Notes: generated by a model from the letters alone, not told the origin. Shown: positions 15,600 through 25,118, counted from the stretch's first letter. The stretch is 41,519 bases of DNA from Chloroflexota bacterium (GCA_012522475.1 JAAYKH010000026.1:1-41519); one strand, 5' to 3'. Program-made: numbers and translations.

Positions 15600-16265
15600 A
15601 TGAGACAGGAAATAAAAATCGAAAAGAAGGCTTCAGAAGTCATCCAACCCCGCTCCGTTGAAGAAGCCCAGGAGGCTATCCGCACCCGGCAGGACCTTTC
15701 CGGCGCGGATTTGCGCGGCATGGCGCTGAAGAGCATCAGCGCGGTTAGCGCAGTTTTACGCGAAACTGACCTCACCAAAGCGGACCTCTCGTATGGGCTG
15801 TTAATCAACCCCAATTTTTATAAAGCTTCGCTGCACGATGCCGCGGCGCATAACACCATCATCTTGGGGGGCGACCTGGTCAAAACCAGCCTTATTCAGG
15901 CCGACCTCAGTCATTCAGCCATTATCGGCACGGATGCCAGCGAATCCGACTTCGAGGGTGCCAATTTACGCAGCGCTGCCCTGGTGGGCACAAACTTCAC
16001 CAACGCCAACTTCATCCAAGCCAATCTGACGAATGCTCGCCTGGCCGGGTTGGATGTCACCGGTGCAGATTTCACCGACACAGACCTGACCGGAACGCGG
16101 GCGTATAACGTCAACTGGGAAAAGGCGAAGATCCAACCTCCCAGCCTGCCAGGTCCGCTCATTCAACTCTCCGCCTGGACCTGGTCGGTTATTTTGGGCG
16201 GGTTCCTGGGCGTTTTCGCGCTGCTGATTTATTCACGAACCCGGAAGAAACGAAAACCTCTCTAA
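15600..16265 (+). CDS. Pentapeptide-repeat protein with C-terminal membrane anchor
   Basis: A 221-aa protein. Residues about 30-170 are tandem pentapeptide repeats of the A(D/N)LxX type (LSGADLRGMAL, ADLSYGLLINPNF, ADLSHSAIIGTDA, ANFIQANLTNARL, ADFTDTDLTGT), predicting a right-handed quadrilateral beta-helix. A single hydrophobic segment near residues 192-211 (WSVILGGFLGVFALLIY) is followed by the basic tail SRTRKKRKPL, so the helix is probably tail-anchored with the repeats at the membrane surface. GGGAGG precedes the ATG. It follows the DUF2807 gene closely. Function unknown; topology is inferred from the positive tail. Confidence 0.88.
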   Translation: MRQEIKIEKKASEVIQPRSVEEAQEAIRTRQDLSGADLRGMALKSISAVSAVLRETDLTKADLSYGLLINPNFYKASLHDAAAHNTIILGGDLVKTSLIQADLSHSAIIGTDASESDFEGANLRSAALVGTNFTNANFIQANLTNARLAGLDVTGADFTDTDLTGTRAYNVNWEKAKIQPPSLPGPLIQLSAWTWSVILGGFLGVFALLIYSRTRKKRKPL

Positions 16266-16512
16266 TTCGTCGGGGATTGTCCAAGGGTCCAAAATGATGC
16301 TCACAGTCTGTCAAAATCAATGATCAGTCTTTTTTATAACAGCTCGCAATTTAAATCGTAATACCACCGAATAAAAATAGCATCCCCCTTTTTAACTGGC
16401 TTTACTTCCTTGCGCTCCAAGCATGGCGCATGAACAAGAAAGGACCGCCATATTTAGCTATCATATTTTTTGTTCGAGGCATCAAAGGCGAGCGCGCTGA
16501 TATCAGCAACAC

Positions 16513-17019
16513 TTACTGGCCGACTTCGACCTTGTTTTCAGCGTCCTTTTCGCCGTACCAATCATTGCGATAACGCTCCAGTCTGGTCAGGTGAGACAAA
16601 TTCAGTTCCGTCTGGCAAACCAATTCTTTCAAAACCCCCTCATTGCCACCGGCCATCTTGCGCACCAAATCACATTCAAAATCACGCGCTTCTGCCCAGG
16701 CAATCTGGCTTTCAATCAGGGCGACCTGGCGTGCTGTGTCGGTCTCCATATCGACAAGTGCATCTTCTAATGTCATTACCAGCGATTCAGAAACCTGAGC
16801 CGCCTCATTGAAACAAATAATCGCCTCCTGAATGGTTAATTCGCCCGAGCAGTCTGGCATATCCTCCAGCGAAGTATACTTGGCGCGAGGCGTGACGATT
16901 AACCCGGGCTGTTTCTCGCCCGATTGCGTCTGCTGGGAAATTAAAAAAGCGGTCACCAGCAGAAAGCCCGCCAGGGCTAAAAGGGTGATCGATTGCATAT
17001 GATTCCGAATTTTACTCAT
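16513..17019 (-). CDS. LprI-like (DUF1311) exported or membrane-anchored protein
   Basis: 168 aa. A hydrophobic segment at about residues 11-28 (ITLLALAGFLLVTAFLI) is either a signal peptide or an anchor. The rest is helical with spaced Cys (DCSGELTIQEAIICFNEAA, FECDLV, LVCQTEL) and the W...R..EC...GG pattern followed by C....L..R...L. These are characteristic of the lysozyme-inhibitor LprI-like/DUF1311 family. The mature domain probably lies outside the membrane with disulfides. It is monocistronic and divergent from the UroD-like gene. Confidence 0.7.
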   Translation of the reverse strand: MSKIRNHMQSITLLALAGFLLVTAFLISQQTQSGEKQPGLIVTPRAKYTSLEDMPDCSGELTIQEAIICFNEAAQVSESLVMTLEDALVDMETDTARQVALIESQIAWAEARDFECDLVRKMAGGNEGVLKELVCQTELNLSHLTRLERYRNDWYGEKDAENKVEVGQ

Positions 17020-17302
17020 CGAATCGCGGTGACCTGCCTCATTAAGAAAGAAAAGCGCTGTTCATTTTGTTCAAACCCCAGTTTTGTCCTGCGGTATTAA
17101 TTGATTATAACCCCAAGAAAGCCTCAAGGGAAATCCTTACCACCCGATCATTAATATTAAGATTAATTTCTGCTGATTAAATTTCCTTTTGAATGCCATC
17201 CTGCCTGCATAAAAATAACAGCAGCCAGAGGTCGGGCGATAGGCAACCCAACCTGAGCTTAAAGTGTGCAAAACGGGTAAAATCAAAGCAGGAGAGTCAA
17301 CA

Positions 17303-18238
17303 ATGAAGCAAGTTGAACGTATGCGTACTGTTCTTGCTGGTCGGGTCCCAGACCGCGTGCCAGCAAGTTTTTGGTTTCACTTCCCCGATGATCAAGCCCA
17401 CGGGGAAGCTTCGGTTAAGGCTCATATTGAATATTACCGTCAGGTTCAACCCGATTTTCTAAAAATCATGAACGAGCACCCCTACCGGTCGGAAATTCAG
17501 CTTAAAAACCCAACGGATTGGCGCAAGCTAAAACCGGCGCCCCTGAAGAGTGAATTTTTCCAAGCACAACTCGATGAGATCAAACAAATCAGCGATATTC
17601 TCCAGGGGGAATGCCTGACCACAACCACGATCTTCAATCCTTTTTCCTCCGGCAACCACGCCTCAGGCCACAGAGTGACGCAACACCTCAAGGCAGACCC
17701 GCAATCCGTGAGTATTGGTCTGGCGGTCATCGCAGAAAGTCTGGCTGAATTCGCCCTGGCTTGCCTGGACGCTGGCGCTGATGGTATTTATTTTTCCGCC
17801 CAGGGTGGCGAAGCGGACCGCTTCAGTGAGCATGAATTCCTCCAATTTATCAAACCTCACGATCTGGCCGTGCTGAAGGGGATTAATGAAAAGGGTGAGC
17901 TGAATATTCTCCACATCTGCGGTGATAATATCCGCTTGCACCTGTACTGTGATTATCCCGGGCACGTGATCAACTGGGCGGAAACCTCACCATCAAATCT
18001 ATCTTTAAAGGCAGGCAAACGCTTATTTAACCGCCCCATCCTGGGCGGGCTTGACAATCGCGGCGTGATCGTCAATGGAAAGCCGACAGAGATTGAGAGC
18101 GCGATTCACGCGATTATCCGCTCCTTTGGCCCCGAAAACCTGATCATCGGCGCAGATTGCACCCTGCCAACGGACATCGACAGGGAGAAAATCCGCCTGG
18201 CTATCGAAGCACCAGGCACTTACCCGATGCCGGCATAG
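17303..18238 (+). CDS. Uroporphyrinogen decarboxylase-family protein
   Basis: 311 aa, TIM-barrel UroD family. N-terminal VERMRTVLAGRVPDRVPASFW is the family opening. GADGIYFSAQGGEADRFS, LHICGDNI and the closing ENLIIGADCTLP match the barrel core. Many such proteins outside haem clusters are corrinoid-dependent methyltransferases (MtaA/MtbA-like) or of unknown role. No haem gene or corrinoid protein is adjacent, so true HemE activity is doubtful. The ATG at 17303 has AGGAGA upstream; 13 extra in-frame codons are unlikely to be used. Confidence 0.82.
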   Translation: MKQVERMRTVLAGRVPDRVPASFWFHFPDDQAHGEASVKAHIEYYRQVQPDFLKIMNEHPYRSEIQLKNPTDWRKLKPAPLKSEFFQAQLDEIKQISDILQGECLTTTTIFNPFSSGNHASGHRVTQHLKADPQSVSIGLAVIAESLAEFALACLDAGADGIYFSAQGGEADRFSEHEFLQFIKPHDLAVLKGINEKGELNILHICGDNIRLHLYCDYPGHVINWAETSPSNLSLKAGKRLFNRPILGGLDNRGVIVNGKPTEIESAIHAIIRSFGPENLIIGADCTLPTDIDREKIRLAIEAPGTYPMPA

Positions 18239-18332
18239 GGTTTTTCCAGATGTTTATTCAATCGCTAAACCGGCTGGCACCGATATTTTCTGCTGTTATT
18301 CATCTTCAACCATTTAACCAGGAGGTCTATAG

Positions 18333-18824
18333 ATGAAAACGCTATTGCTGATGCGCCATGCAGAAGCAAGCTGGGAGCGCCCTGGACTTACCGATCATGA
18401 ACGCCCGTTGCATAAACGCGGTCGCAAAGACGCTAAATTGATCGCCAAAGTCATGGACGCGAACCATCTTTTTCCTAATTTAATCCTTTCATCCACTGCC
18501 AGACGAGCGGTTGAAACGGTTGAGGTACTGGTTGAAAATCTGGGTTATACAAACGAGATCATTTATTCCGACGCCCTCTACATGGCTGAACCCGACGATT
18601 TCATTGACACCCTGCAGAAGCTTGGGGACGAGATCGACAACGTGCTGATCGTTGCCCACAACCCCGGTCTGGAAACCTTCTTGCAGATCATCGTTGGTGA
18701 GATTACGTCGATGCCCACCGGCAGCCTGGGACACCTGGTACTCAATCTGGAAGGTTGGTGCGAGATCTCCTTCGACACCATGGGCAAACTGGCAGGCTGC
18801 TGGACACCGAAAACGCTGGTATAA
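18333..18824 (+). CDS. SixA-like histidine phosphatase
   Basis: 163 aa, histidine phosphatase (phosphoglycerate mutase-like) superfamily, SixA type. The catalytic motif is LLLMRHAEASW (Arg8-His9), with LSSTARRAVETVEVL (second Arg) and VLIVAHNPGLE (second His). SixA enzymes dephosphorylate phosphohistidine in HPt or PTS proteins; the substrate here is not shown. AGGAGGT precedes the ATG at good spacing. It follows the UroD-like gene by 94 nt and may be read from the same transcript. Confidence 0.88.
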   Translation: MKTLLLMRHAEASWERPGLTDHERPLHKRGRKDAKLIAKVMDANHLFPNLILSSTARRAVETVEVLVENLGYTNEIIYSDALYMAEPDDFIDTLQKLGDEIDNVLIVAHNPGLETFLQIIVGEITSMPTGSLGHLVLNLEGWCEISFDTMGKLAGCWTPKTLV

Positions 18825-18866
18825 AAAAGCTAACGCTCACCGATTGTTTACATCACAACGGGTATT

Positions 18867-18911
18867 AAACAAAAATCAGCAGAGACAGCTTGTTTTGCGT
18901 CCCTGCTGATT
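18867..18911 (-). terminator. Terminator of the decarboxylase operon
   Basis: Stem AATCAGCAG (18874-18882) / CTGCTGATT (18903-18911), extended by GAC/GTC after one mismatch. On the minus strand it is followed by TTTTTGTTT. It sits between convergent genes. Confidence 0.8.
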
Positions 18912-18928
18912 GATAGGCCTTGGAAAGC

Positions 18929-20047
18929 TTACACGATTCCCGAAACCAGGGCTAACAGCAACCCCCCGGCGATGACGCTGCCTAACTGTCCGGCGGTATT
19001 GGCGCCCATGGCATGCATGAGAATAAAGTTTTCAAAATCCTCGTCCTGAGCCATTTTAGCCGCCAAACGTCCCGCCATTGGAAAGGCGCTGATCCCCGAT
19101 GCGCCGATCAACGGGTTGATCTTGCCGCGGCTGATAACCGCCATCAGTTTGCCAAACAACAACCCGGCTACCGTGTCCAGGATGAAAGCAAACAATCCCA
19201 AACCCAAAATCATCAAAGTCTGCAAGTTCAGGAAGGCTTCTGCGCGCATTGTGGCGCCAATCGCCAGCCCGAGAAACAATGTGGCAATGTTAATCAACTC
19301 ATTTTGAGCGCTCTGGCTTAAGCGATCCACCACCAGGCTCTCGCGCAGCAGGTTGCCTAACATTAACGAAGCAATCAAGGGGGCGGCATCCGGCGCCACC
19401 AGGCTGACCACAACCGTCACAAAAATCGGGAAGATCACCAGAGTTAACCGCGAGACCTCTCGGGGAGCATAGTCCATGCGGATCATCCGCTCTTTGCGCG
19501 TTGTGAGGGCCTTCATAATCGGCGGCTGGATGATCGGTATCAGGCTCATATACGAGTAAGCCGCCACGGCGATGGGGGCCAACAGCTCTGGCGCCAGCCG
19601 AGCGCTAACAAAAATCGCCGTCGGGCCGTCAATCGCGCCGATCACCCCAATCGAAGCCGCCTGATTTATTGGAAAGCCCAGCAGCAGCGCCAGCAAAAGG
19701 GTGCCGTAAATGCCAAATTGTCCGGCGGCCCCCAAAAGAACCATCTTGGGCTGCGAGAGCAGGGGGCTGAAGTCAATCATCGCTCCCACACCGATGAAAA
19801 TCAACAGCGGGAAAAGCTCCGAGGCGATCCCAGCTTCATAAATCACCTTCATAAATCCTGCATCAGTAGACATCCCAACATTGGCCATGATGCAGCCAAA
19901 GCCAATCGGCAACAATAGAACCGGTTCATACTCTTTGACCACCGCCAGGTAAACCAACACCACCCCTGCCAGTATCATGACCGCATTGCCCCAGGTGAAG
20001 GCCGTGAATCCCTTGGTGATCTCACGTAAAAGGAAAGAATAGTCCAT
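18929..20047 (-). CDS. mmdB: Na+-pumping methylmalonyl-CoA decarboxylase, beta subunit
   Basis: 372 aa, highly hydrophobic. It belongs to the OadB/GcdB/MmdB family: the membrane subunit that decarboxylates carboxybiotin and moves Na+ outward. About ten membrane segments are visible, with the family's conserved stretches GVGAMIDFSPLL, GAIDGPTAIFVS, YMSLIPIIQPP and GASGISAFPMAGR. It is the last gene of a four-gene minus-strand cluster, 12 nt after the biotin protein. Together with the carboxyltransferase it identifies a membrane-bound decarboxylase rather than a biotin carboxylase complex. Confidence 0.92.
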   Translation of the reverse strand: MDYSFLLREITKGFTAFTWGNAVMILAGVVLVYLAVVKEYEPVLLLPIGFGCIMANVGMSTDAGFMKVIYEAGIASELFPLLIFIGVGAMIDFSPLLSQPKMVLLGAAGQFGIYGTLLLALLLGFPINQAASIGVIGAIDGPTAIFVSARLAPELLAPIAVAAYSYMSLIPIIQPPIMKALTTRKERMIRMDYAPREVSRLTLVIFPIFVTVVVSLVAPDAAPLIASLMLGNLLRESLVVDRLSQSAQNELINIATLFLGLAIGATMRAEAFLNLQTLMILGLGLFAFILDTVAGLLFGKLMAVISRGKINPLIGASGISAFPMAGRLAAKMAQDEDFENFILMHAMGANTAGQLGSVIAGGLLLALVSGIV

Positions 20048-20059
20048 CGGCTGGCTCCC

Positions 20060-20494
20060 TTATTCTGCAAAGGTAATCAGCAACTGCCCGTGGTTAACCC
20101 GATCACCAAGATTGATCTCAACGGATTGGATCACGCCCTCACGGCTGGAACGGATCGCATTTTTCATTTTCATCGCCTCCAGCGTGCATAGCTCCTGGCC
20201 GCGCGTCACAGCGTCACCGGGTTTTACCAAAATCGCCACAATCACGCCGGGCAGTGGTGAGGTCACATCGGCAACATTAGCGGCCCCCGCTGGCGCAGCC
20301 GGGCCGCTAAAGCTCGGAGTCGCATCCGGCACCGAGGTTACCGGCACAAACGCCTGTTCTGGCGCTATCGGCGCTGAAACTTCCGGCCATACCTCAAAGC
20401 GTTCACCCTGCACCCTGGCAATCACCGGGCGGGCATGGATATCTTCAATTTCAACCGTGTATATCTGGCTGTCAATCTGAACTTCGAGTTTCAT
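20060..20494 (-). CDS. mmdC: Biotin carrier subunit of the decarboxylase
   Basis: 144 aa from the ATG at 20494, chosen because GAGGA lies 7 nt upstream; the open frame continues to 20725 but overlaps the preceding gene. The N-terminal 40 residues (MKLEVQIDSQIYTVEIED) are the usual docking region. A Pro/Ala linker follows (about 41-75). Then comes the biotinyl domain with LEAMKMKN (biotinyl Lys109) flanked by SPLPGVIVAILVKPGD and INLGDRVNHGQLL. It carries CO2 from the carboxyltransferase to the beta subunit. Confidence 0.9.
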   Translation of the reverse strand: MKLEVQIDSQIYTVEIEDIHARPVIARVQGERFEVWPEVSAPIAPEQAFVPVTSVPDATPSFSGPAAPAGAANVADVTSPLPGVIVAILVKPGDAVTRGQELCTLEAMKMKNAIRSSREGVIQSVEINLGDRVNHGQLLITFAE

Positions 20495-20498
20495 TAAT

Positions 20499-20852
20499 CT
20501 ATCCTCTTTTTTGCTGTGGTTGCAACTGCCGGCTGCGATGGACGCTCTGCCAGGGGTTAATCGTCCCTGCGCCAACGTGCGGTTCAAAACCCAGGGGATG
20601 TGAATGCCCCTGTTCCATAGCCAGCCCAACCGCCACCGCGGCTGCCGCAGCACGGCGTTGTTTTTCAATATCCGCCAATACAGGCGGCGGGGGCACTTCC
20701 TGGCCTTTTTCTGCCTGCATTTCAAGTGCTGCCTTGGGCGTCGTCACCCGCACCAGCAAACCCATCAGCCACCATAAAAAGATAATCACGACAAACACCA
20801 ACCCCATACCGATCAGCGTAATCATCAATCCTTGCAAGATAACTTCATTCAT
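20499..20852 (-). CDS. mmdD: OadG-like small membrane subunit of the decarboxylase
   Basis: 117 aa. One N-terminal membrane helix (LMITLIGMGLVFVVIIFLWW, residues about 9-28), a Pro-rich hinge, and a C-terminal tail starting DIEKQRRAAAAAVAVGLAM. This is the architecture of the OadG/MmdD subunit that holds the soluble and membrane parts together. It lies 11 nt after the carboxyltransferase gene and 4 nt before the biotin protein gene, so the order is alpha, delta, gamma (biotin), beta. Confidence 0.88.
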   Translation of the reverse strand: MNEVILQGLMITLIGMGLVFVVIIFLWWLMGLLVRVTTPKAALEMQAEKGQEVPPPPVLADIEKQRRAAAAAVAVGLAMEQGHSHPLGFEPHVGAGTINPWQSVHRSRQLQPQQKRG

Positions 20853-20863
20853 CGCAAAACCTC

Positions 20864-22408
20864 TCAGACGGGCATATTGCCATGTTTGCGGGGTGGACGT
20901 TGCTCAACTTTGTGCTGAATCGCCCGCAGGGCAGTGATTATTTTCAGGCGTGTTTCTGCAGGTTCAATCACCTCATCGATGTAACCGGCGTGAGCAGCAG
21001 CATAAGGCGTCAGAAAGCGCTGGCGATAATCATCTTCCAGGCGTGCTCGCTCTGCTGCCGGGTCTTCCGCCCGGGCCAGGTCTTTCCCATAGAGAATGTT
21101 GGTGGCGCCTTCCGGCCCCATCACGGCAATTTCAGCGCTGGGCCAGGCATAGTTGATGTCCGTGCCCAGGTATTTGCTGCTCATCACCACATAAGCACCG
21201 CCATAAGCTTTGCGGGTAACCACGCTGATCTTCGGTACGGTCGCCTCGGAGTAAGCGAATAAGACCTTGGCGCCGTGGCGGATGATGCCGCGATGCTCCT
21301 GCCCCACACCTGGCAAAAAGCCGGGAGAATCTACAAAGGTGATCAGGGGAATGTTGAACGCGTCGCAGAAGCGCACCGTCCGGCACAGCTTGTCAGCGGC
21401 GTCGATGTCGATCACCCCGGCCATCACACCCGGTTCCTGCGCCAGAATGCCCACCGTCATCCCATCGAAGCGCGCCAGCCCTACCAGGGCATTGCGGGCG
21501 AAGCCAGCTTGCAATTCCAGAAAGGAACCCCGGTCCACCACGGCTTCGATCACCGTGCGCATGTTATAGGGTTCGCTGGGATCCATCGGCACCAGGTTAT
21601 TAAGCACATCAGCCAAGCGTTGCGGGTCATCACCTGCGGGCTTATGCGGTGGGTTTTCAACGTTGTTGGCCGGTAGATAACTCAACACGTGGCGCGCTAG
21701 GACTAGGGCAGAACCCTCATCTTCTGTGATCAGGTGTGCAATCCCACTTTGGGTCAGGTGCACCTGTGCGCCGCCCAGCGATTCAAAATCCGTCTCTTCA
21801 CCGGTAACGGTCTTGATCACCTGCGGGCCGGTCAGAAACATAAAGCTCTGCTTTTCAACCATGATGATCATGTCGGTCAGCGCTGGGGAATAGGCTGCGC
21901 CGCCAGCACAAGGCCCCAAAACCAGGCTGATCTGCGGCACCACTCCGGAATACTGGGCATTGCGCTTGAAGATTTCGGCATAACCGCCCAGGCTCCGCAC
22001 ACCTTCCTGGATGCGCGCGCCGCCCGAATCAATCAGCCCCACAATCGGGCAGCCGTTAGCGGCAGCCAGATCCATCACCCGGCAGATCTTCCGGCTGTGC
22101 ATTTCGCCCAATGCTCCGCCCATCACAGTGAAATCCTGGGCATAAACATAGACTGTCCTGCCCTCTACCGTGCCATAGCCGGTCACCACCCCATCGCCTA
22201 AATGAGCCTCATCTGCTGGGACCCCGGTTTGGGTAATAAAGGGTTCCAACTCGGTAAAGCTGCCCTTATCCAACAGGGCATCCAACCGCTCTCTGGCGGT
22301 CAACTTACCCTTGTCGTGCTGGCGGTCGATCTTATCCTGCCCGCCGCCAAGCTGTGCTCTGGCGCGCATGGCGCGCAGCGCCTCAATTCGTGGATCAACT
22401 TGTGTCAT
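20864..22408 (-). CDS. mmdA: Methylmalonyl-CoA decarboxylase alpha subunit (carboxyltransferase)
   Basis: 514 aa, acyl-CoA carboxyltransferase family (PCC-beta/MmdA). N-terminal HDKGKLTARERLDALLD, the acyl-CoA site GGARIQEGV, GPCAGGAAYSPALTD, and the C-terminal YGGAYVVMSSK with AVMGPEGA are all present. The neighbours are OadG, a biotin carrier and the Na+-pumping beta subunit, and no biotin carboxylase is seen. I therefore infer (S)-methylmalonyl-CoA decarboxylation to propionyl-CoA coupled to Na+ export, as in propionate fermentation. Glutaconyl-CoA is a less likely alternative substrate. A strong AAGGAGGC precedes the ATG. Confidence 0.9.
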   Translation of the reverse strand: MTQVDPRIEALRAMRARAQLGGGQDKIDRQHDKGKLTARERLDALLDKGSFTELEPFITQTGVPADEAHLGDGVVTGYGTVEGRTVYVYAQDFTVMGGALGEMHSRKICRVMDLAAANGCPIVGLIDSGGARIQEGVRSLGGYAEIFKRNAQYSGVVPQISLVLGPCAGGAAYSPALTDMIIMVEKQSFMFLTGPQVIKTVTGEETDFESLGGAQVHLTQSGIAHLITEDEGSALVLARHVLSYLPANNVENPPHKPAGDDPQRLADVLNNLVPMDPSEPYNMRTVIEAVVDRGSFLELQAGFARNALVGLARFDGMTVGILAQEPGVMAGVIDIDAADKLCRTVRFCDAFNIPLITFVDSPGFLPGVGQEHRGIIRHGAKVLFAYSEATVPKISVVTRKAYGGAYVVMSSKYLGTDINYAWPSAEIAVMGPEGATNILYGKDLARAEDPAAERARLEDDYRQRFLTPYAAAHAGYIDEVIEPAETRLKIITALRAIQHKVEQRPPRKHGNMPV

Positions 22409-22619
22409 AAGCCTCCTTATTGGTGACTGTTTCCGTTCAAAAGCTTATTGTAACATTAATTGGGTATGGGAAATGGGAATCAACCGGTGAGGAATTTGTA
22501 TGGATGCCGATTGTAAAATTGGGCAGCTTATTTAAATATCTTAAGAATGTGCTGATCAACGACCAGAACACGGCGTCGCGCAATTCCTAATGCCGCCCCG
22601 ATTAGCGATCAGCCCTCCA

Positions 22620-25052
22620 CTATTCTATGTAGGCCCAGAACACCTGGTGGCCAAAGGCCACGAAAGCGATTCTGTCCACCCCGATGGTAAAAGCTGTAGC
22701 CACCGGCGATTTGACTTCATATCCCCCAAAATCGGAACGCATACGTTGATCAAGTCTGAAACGCAGTGAAAACCGAAAGATATCGGCGTGATCCGCGTCC
22801 AGGATATTCACCGCCGGGTCGGGCGGGGCGGAATACAGCACCGACACAAACCGGGAGTCGGGCATCACTACCGGTTGATTCTCTTTCCCGAGCCGGCTGT
22901 CCACAAATTCTACCGGGTTCTCGCAGCTGACCGGCTTGTCAGGCAACCCGGTGGTGACACAATGCGCCAGTTTGCCGTCCTCCCGCAGTAGATAAATTTC
23001 CGCCCCGTTCACGGCAAGATCAACCACCTGGCTTAAAGCAGGTTTTTCGCTCACCCCCGCGCCCCCGAAGAGCAGCTTCGGTTCATCTAAAAACTGCCCG
23101 TTGGTCGACCAGTAAACCCGTACCGCCTCAACTGATGGATCGAGTACATACAATGTATTGCCATCAGATGCAATGCGCGTCACCGCACCAAGCGCGCCTT
23201 CACCGCGCGGCAGCGTCTGAACCACGGGGTCCTGCCCCGGGCCGCAAAAAACGACGTTGCCAAGCGCATCCGCCGCCAATACATGCGCCTGGTAGGGGTT
23301 GTTAATCGGCAGCGGCGCCATATCCACCAGCATATCCACCATGCCCCCGCTGAACCCTCCTGCCCGGCACACAAAATCGGTATCAATTTCATAGCCCTTA
23401 CTACCCCGGGTGGCATGGATCACCTGTCCGCCCTGTGCGTCGAGCATGTATAAATCCCAGCCAAAGGAGATGATGCGGGTGATATTGATCTCCTCGTGCA
23501 GCGAACCGATGATGGCTGGGTGATAGCTGAGCCGCTGCGCGCCATCCAAAATATCCAGAATGCGCTGGGTGTTGGCGCGCAACTGGGTGACCTCATCCGT
23601 CGAACGGAGTGATTCCGCCTGCTCTAAAAATTGGAGTGCCTGGGCGTAATCTTCGCGCGCCTGAAGGGGGTCTTCTGCCACCTCCGCCGAAGCGGCTAAA
23701 ATCTCCGCCTGATCCAGATAAGATAGATACTGCAGCGTTCTGCCCCGCACCAGGAAAATACTCATGGCTATCGCCACCACAACCAGCGGCACGACAATCA
23801 CAATGCTCAACTGGGTGCGCATTGGCAACCCCGGTTGTCCCGTTTCATCCGCCAGTCCGCTCCTGGCGAGCAACTTATTAAAGAAGTTCGCCAGCTTTTC
23901 CCGTGCACTGCCCCACCATTTAAAAAATCCTGCCAGGCCCTTCAAGCCCTCATCACGGATCGCGCCCACCTGTTCTTGCAGGGCTTTACGTTCCGGATAC
24001 GATTTTTCTGTAACTGCCGGCTGAACGCTTTCCAGCCGCGCCTGGGCTTCAGCCTCAATTTCTGCTGAGGGGTGATCTGCAACAATCGGCGGAGTAACAG
24101 CCGTCTCGGTGGCCTCAACGCTGATGCTTGGTTCATCATCCTCGCTGATTTGCCCAGAGGGCGGTGCTGACAAGGGCAAGCCTTCTTCAGGCAGTTCGAC
24201 CGGCGGCACACCCTCGTGTGTCAGTAGCGGATGCGTTTCATCAATTACCGCACTTTCCACCAGGCTTTCATCCGCAGTTGACATTTCAGGTATGTCAACG
24301 ATTTCCTGGTCCGCGATTAATGGTGCCGGTTGTTTGTGGCTTTCCGGGGTTGAAACAGGCTGATGCAGTATTGAAATCTCCCCTTCGCCGGGCACTACCT
24401 GGGCCAAATCCAGCCGCAAGTTGGGCGAGGACTGATCCAACAAACGTCGGCGCAATTGCTCCAGGCTGGGAAAGCCATCTTTGCACAGGCGCGCCTCCGT
24501 CCAGGTGGGCGCGGGCGCATCGGCTGTGGTGAAAAGGTAAGCTCCGGCACCCAATTCGGCCTGGTAATAGCGGATGGCGGGCGTCCGGCTGTAACCCAAC
24601 CCGCGATCCATCAGGCTGGAATCGTAAAAATGAGCCAGCCCGGTCTGGGTCAGCGCGTAGGTATGGATCAACCCGGTCTGGGCAATGTAGACAGCCCTGC
24701 GATGTACAGCCGCCAGGTTGATGGCGCCGCTCACCGCGGCACCCGTCTGGGCGGCCTTGAGGTTCCTTTCCATTAGGGTCAGGTTGAGCGTCTCAATCAA
24801 AGACCGCAACGCCGAGGTCACCGAACCACCCGTTTTAAAAAACGTGTCGGCTAATTTTTCCAACCAGACCTCCTGCAGTTCTGCAGCGTAATGCGCATCG
24901 CCGCTGACAGCTAGAGAGAGGATCAACTGGTCTTCTGCTCGACTGCGTGCCGCCCGGCGCGGTGCGCCTACAGCAATAAAGCCTACCTGCGCCGCGATCG
25001 GCTGTCCTTTTTCCTGGTGGATGGGGATCAATTTTAGATCGTACATGTGCAC
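22620..25052 (-). CDS. Large membrane protein: PP2C-like N-terminus, TM, C-terminal repeat domain
   Basis: 810 aa. Residues 1-230 resemble a degenerate PP2C (PPM) phosphatase fold: RAARSRAEDQLILSL, AVSGAINLAAVHRRAVYIAQTGLIHTYAL and GAYLFTTADAP parallel the strands that carry metal ligands in true PP2C enzymes, but those Asp residues are largely absent. Residues 230-350 are a low-complexity Pro/Glu/Ser linker. One membrane helix lies at 414-435 (LSIVIVVPLVVVAIAMSIFLV), followed by a short coiled segment (445-500). The rest is a beta-rich repeat region that looks like a propeller, probably outside. The start could be GTG 25052 or ATG 25046. No close family recognised. Confidence 0.75.
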   Translation of the reverse strand: MHMYDLKLIPIHQEKGQPIAAQVGFIAVGAPRRAARSRAEDQLILSLAVSGDAHYAAELQEVWLEKLADTFFKTGGSVTSALRSLIETLNLTLMERNLKAAQTGAAVSGAINLAAVHRRAVYIAQTGLIHTYALTQTGLAHFYDSSLMDRGLGYSRTPAIRYYQAELGAGAYLFTTADAPAPTWTEARLCKDGFPSLEQLRRRLLDQSSPNLRLDLAQVVPGEGEISILHQPVSTPESHKQPAPLIADQEIVDIPEMSTADESLVESAVIDETHPLLTHEGVPPVELPEEGLPLSAPPSGQISEDDEPSISVEATETAVTPPIVADHPSAEIEAEAQARLESVQPAVTEKSYPERKALQEQVGAIRDEGLKGLAGFFKWWGSAREKLANFFNKLLARSGLADETGQPGLPMRTQLSIVIVVPLVVVAIAMSIFLVRGRTLQYLSYLDQAEILAASAEVAEDPLQAREDYAQALQFLEQAESLRSTDEVTQLRANTQRILDILDGAQRLSYHPAIIGSLHEEINITRIISFGWDLYMLDAQGGQVIHATRGSKGYEIDTDFVCRAGGFSGGMVDMLVDMAPLPINNPYQAHVLAADALGNVVFCGPGQDPVVQTLPRGEGALGAVTRIASDGNTLYVLDPSVEAVRVYWSTNGQFLDEPKLLFGGAGVSEKPALSQVVDLAVNGAEIYLLREDGKLAHCVTTGLPDKPVSCENPVEFVDSRLGKENQPVVMPDSRFVSVLYSAPPDPAVNILDADHADIFRFSLRFRLDQRMRSDFGGYEVKSPVATAFTIGVDRIAFVAFGHQVFWAYIE

Positions 25053-25105
25053 CTGACCATTTTTTATTCCAAAGATTACCTACATTATACACTCTCGCGC
25101 TAAGG

Positions 25106-25111
25106 TATAAT
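25106..25111 (+). promoter_or_regulatory. -10 box of a probably leaderless gene
   Basis: TATAAT ends 7 nt before the ATG at 25119, and no Shine-Dalgarno lies between. Transcription would start at or next to the start codon. Confidence 0.55.
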
Positions 25112-25118
25112 CACAGCC

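Noticed and set aside
14905-15640. DUF2807 and pentapeptide-repeat proteins both begin MRQEI with similar DNA
   Set aside because: The identity covers only about 15 bases around the starts and does not continue, so a shared origin cannot be supported.
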